This document shows positions 5,561-7,021 of a stretch of DNA of 7,021 bases, piece by piece. The translations under genes were made by a program, and so were the position numbers. The DNA is taken from NCBI GenBank assembly GCA_958453575.1, contig CAUDYH010000060.1, positions 1 through 7,021 on the forward strand. Direction: 5' to 3'. Every line of letters starts with the position of its first letter. Position 1 is the stretch's first letter. The DNA comes from an uncultured Collinsella sp. (lineage in GTDB: Bacteria; Actinomycetota; Coriobacteriia; Coriobacteriales; Coriobacteriaceae). The notes beneath the pieces were generated by a model. The model worked only from the letters and a program-made list of their open reading frames with translations. It ran no database searches and was not told the origin of the DNA.

Positions 5561-6415
5561 TTACGCCTTAAGCGTGAGCACCGCACCGAAGGCGGTCGGG
5601 CCGCAATGGCTCGAGATGACACCGCCAACCTGAGTCCAGGTAATATCCTTAAAGCCCAGGTCATGCGCATAGACCTCCATGTCGTCGCGCAGCTCCTGGG
5701 AAAGGCCCACCGAATACGCCAGGCCAATGTGCGAGTAGTCGATCTCGCCCTTGGCAACCATGTGGTCAATAAAGGCGCGGGCGCACTTGAGCATAGAGCC
5801 GCGGAACTTCTTAGCCGCCACGAACTTGCCGCCCGTCACCTCAATGCAGGGCTTAATCTTGAGCAGATGGGCGCCTAGGAACGCGACGTTGGACAAGCGA
5901 CCGCCCGCCTTAAGGAAGGCAAGGTCCGTAGGAACAAAGCCCAACAGCACGCGGTCCATGACGGAGTTCGTAAATGCAAAGATCTCGTCGACGGTGGCAT
6001 CGGGGTGAGCCTCGATGTATTTGGCGGTCTCGACGACAACGAGCGACTGGCCCACCGAGACAAAGCGCGTGTCCATGGAGAACACGTAGTCGCGCCCCTG
6101 GGCCGCAATCTTTGAGGACTGATGCGAGCAGGTCGTGGCCTCGGAATACGCGAGATGCAGAATAGTCGCGTCGGGCTGCTCGGCGTGAATGCGGTCGTAC
6201 ACACGGGAGAAATCTGCCGGTGCGCAGCCACTGGTCTTGGGCATCACGCCAAACTCGTTGCAGCGCGAATAAATCTCGAGCGGATCGATCGAGCCGTCCT
6301 CGACGGTCTCGTCACCAATCGTGACATGCATGGGCACGCGCACGATGCCGTAGCGTTCGCAGAGCTCTGGCGTCACATCCGAACCAGATTCAACCACGAT
6401 TACGTACTTGCCCAT
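5561..6415 (-). CDS. DegV family fatty-acid-binding protein
   Basis: A cytoplasmic protein of 284 residues, normal for DegV (FakB-like) proteins. These bind a fatty acid between two alpha/beta domains and, where FakA is present, hand it over for phosphorylation to feed phospholipid synthesis. Visible family motifs are ESGSD (9-13; usually DSGSD or DSTAD), KTSGCAP (60-66; usually KTSQPSP), the GGR segment FLKAGGRLS (167-175) and HCGPTAFGAV (270-279; usually HxGPG). ATG 6415 is chosen because family members begin a few residues before this first strand. Its Shine-Dalgarno site is weak (GGG 11 bases upstream); the frame is open to 6526, and an in-frame ATG at 6439 is possible. No fakA is present here. 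A promoter and a long structured leader precede it. Confidence 0.92.
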   Translation of the reverse strand: MGKYVIVVESGSDVTPELCERYGIVRVPMHVTIGDETVEDGSIDPLEIYSRCNEFGVMPKTSGCAPADFSRVYDRIHAEQPDATILHLAYSEATTCSHQSSKIAAQGRDYVFSMDTRFVSVGQSLVVVETAKYIEAHPDATVDEIFAFTNSVMDRVLLGFVPTDLAFLKAGGRLSNVAFLGAHLLKIKPCIEVTGGKFVAAKKFRGSMLKCARAFIDHMVAKGEIDYSHIGLAYSVGLSQELRDDMEVYAHDLGFKDITWTQVGGVISSHCGPTAFGAVLTLKA

Positions 6416-6500
6416 TCTTATCACGACCCATCTCGACATTGGTTTTTCAATACATGGCACGCGCCGCCGCACTGTTGCACAACGGCGTCCAAGCGCCAAA

Positions 6501-6539
6501 GAGACGCCGTCCCTTGCACATAACAAAGGACAGCGTCTC
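6501..6539 (-). promoter_or_regulatory. 16-bp leader hairpin upstream of degV; possible attenuator or small-RNA terminator
   Basis: Positions 6501-6516 pair with 6524-6539 around a 7-nt loop. The core is GAGACGC/GCGTCTC plus GTCC/GGAC. The two imperfect positions (C6508/A6532 and C6513/A6527) are mismatches on the + strand but G-U pairs in - strand RNA, so all 16 positions pair in the degV-sense transcript. Only TTT follows the stem, so termination would be weak. GGCGTC (6484-6489) is complementary to GACGCC (6503-6508) in one arm and could form a competing fold. A further CGCCG/CGGCG pairing (6462-6466/6483-6487) lies next to it. Confidence 0.55.
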
Positions 6540-6565
6540 CCTGGAAAACTCCGTGCTTGGCTGAG

Positions 6566-6594
6566 ATTTTACACGGTTTATAAATGAGTGTTAC
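6566..6594 (-). promoter_or_regulatory. Predicted promoter of the DegV gene
   Basis: On the - strand, -35 GTAACA (6594-6589, four of six), a 17-nt spacer and -10 TAAAAT (6571-6566, five of six). The expected start near 6559 gives a leader of about 144 nt before ATG 6415 that contains the 6501-6539 hairpin. Confidence 0.5.
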
Positions 6595-6603
6595 TTATCC
6601 CGC

Positions 6604-6632
6604 AAACGGTAGCTATACGCGATAAACGGTAG
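6604..6632. repeat. Pair of 9-bp direct repeats upstream of the degV promoter
   Basis: AAACGGTAG occurs at 6604-6612 and 6624-6632, a 20-bp period or about two helical turns. Relative to the predicted degV start the copies centre near -49 and -69, a usual place for activator sites. They could equally be chance repeats. Confidence 0.4.
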
Positions 6633-6678
6633 TTCGCTGCGGCAACTGCAACACATTCCGCCCAGCAAGTCCAATCGT

Positions 6679-6705
6679 GCCTCACGCATGGTTAATGCGC
6701 GAGGC
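6679..6705 (-). repeat. Hairpin straddling the stop codon of the GH32 gene
   Basis: GCCTCACGCAT (6679-6689) pairs with ATGCGCGAGGC (6695-6705) around a 5-nt loop. The single imperfect pair (A6684/C6700) is G-U in - strand RNA, so 11 contiguous pairs form on the gene's own transcript. The TAA stop (6694-6692) falls in the loop. No U-tract follows, so this is not a typical intrinsic terminator. Confidence 0.55.
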
Positions 6706-7021
6706 GGTAGAAATCCATCGACGCCGCACTCTCGGCATGCAACCCCATCGCCGGAACCGCCGGCGAATAGGTACGGCTCGTAAGTGCCGCCTCGCCGCCA
6801 TTTGCAAAAATCTCGACCATCGTAGTGTCCGAAAGCACGCGCAGGTCGCGAAGCTCGCTGAGCTCGATCGACCTCTGGTCGCGCCCATAGCCTTCGTCAC
6901 CCATGTCGAGGGTAAGCATCCCGTCTGCATAGCGCACAAAGACACCCTTGCGGATTTCGAGCTCGACCATCTTGGCGCCCTCACAGGAAACCACAACATC
7001 AAACAGGCGGCCCGGCTCCTC
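6692..7021 (-). CDS. Glycoside hydrolase family 32 (sucrose-6-phosphate hydrolase/invertase type), C-terminal part
   Basis: The frame is open from the right edge to TAA 6694-6692, giving 109 residues of a longer protein whose start and catalytic beta-propeller lie outside the window. The visible part fits the C-terminal beta-sandwich of GH32 enzymes, which hydrolyse sucrose, sucrose-6-phosphate or fructans. The key match is the segment LSDTTMVEIFANGGE followed by ALTSRTY, which mirrors the usual D-x-S-x-VEIF-x-N-x-GE and TSR-x-Y pattern, and the usual LEI-x-KG-x-F-x-R segment lies before it. A GTG at 6994 is only an internal codon. The catalytic aspartate and glutamate are not visible, so substrate and activity cannot be judged. 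The stop codon lies in a hairpin loop. Confidence 0.8.
   Translation of the reverse strand, partial: EEPGRLFDVVVSCEGAKMVELEIRKGVFVRYADGMLTLDMGDEGYGRDQRSIELSELRDLRVLSDTTMVEIFANGGEAALTSRTYSPAVPAMGLHAESAASMDFYRLAH

Noticed and set aside
6416..6526. N-terminal extension of DegV to 6526
   Set aside because: The added residues are Arg-rich, do not match DegV N-termini and overlap the structured leader.

Overview
The window looks like chromosomal DNA from a host-associated Coriobacteriia actinobacterium, most likely Collinsella or a close relative. This is inference from moderately high GC, codon use and protein character; no rRNA or species marker is present. The content is mostly ordinary metabolism and housekeeping, and I see no complete mobile element, CRISPR array, tRNA or rRNA.

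Layout: the left end (1-1439, + strand) holds the last part of an oligopeptide/dipeptide ABC transporter operon: the C-terminus of OppD, overlapping by one base a complete OppF. A 252-nt gap rich in nested complementary segments follows, and the remaining genes all run on the - strand, converging on oppF. In the - strand's transcription direction (right to left) they are: the C-terminus of a GH32 sucrose/fructan hydrolase, cut by the window edge; a DegV-family fatty-acid-binding protein; a pyruvate formate-lyase activating enzyme (PflA); a membrane-anchored serine hydrolase with class A beta-lactamase-type motifs; and an MTA/SAH nucleosidase (MtnN) followed 39 nt later by the ribosome-assembly GTPase EngB (YsxC/YihA).

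Together the genes fit a fermentative gut anaerobe: peptide import, sugar hydrolysis, radical-based anaerobic pyruvate metabolism, and SAM by-product clean-up (PflA and other radical SAM enzymes make 5'-deoxyadenosine, which MtnN-family enzymes can hydrolyse). Only mtnN-engB looks like an operon on the - strand; the other genes are separated by structured or promoter-bearing gaps.

The less routine content lies between genes. There is a structured + strand region after oppF; a 19-nt inverted repeat and a compact REP-like palindrome between pflA and the serine hydrolase; a hairpin around the GH32 stop codon; and a long degV leader with a promoter, upstream 9-bp direct repeats and a 16-bp hairpin that could compete with an alternative fold. 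In several of these the imperfect pairs become G-U on only one strand, which suggests which strand is transcribed. Four gene starts (engB, mtnN, serine hydrolase, pflA) were moved inward from the longest ORF on Shine-Dalgarno or family evidence, and degV on family length alone.
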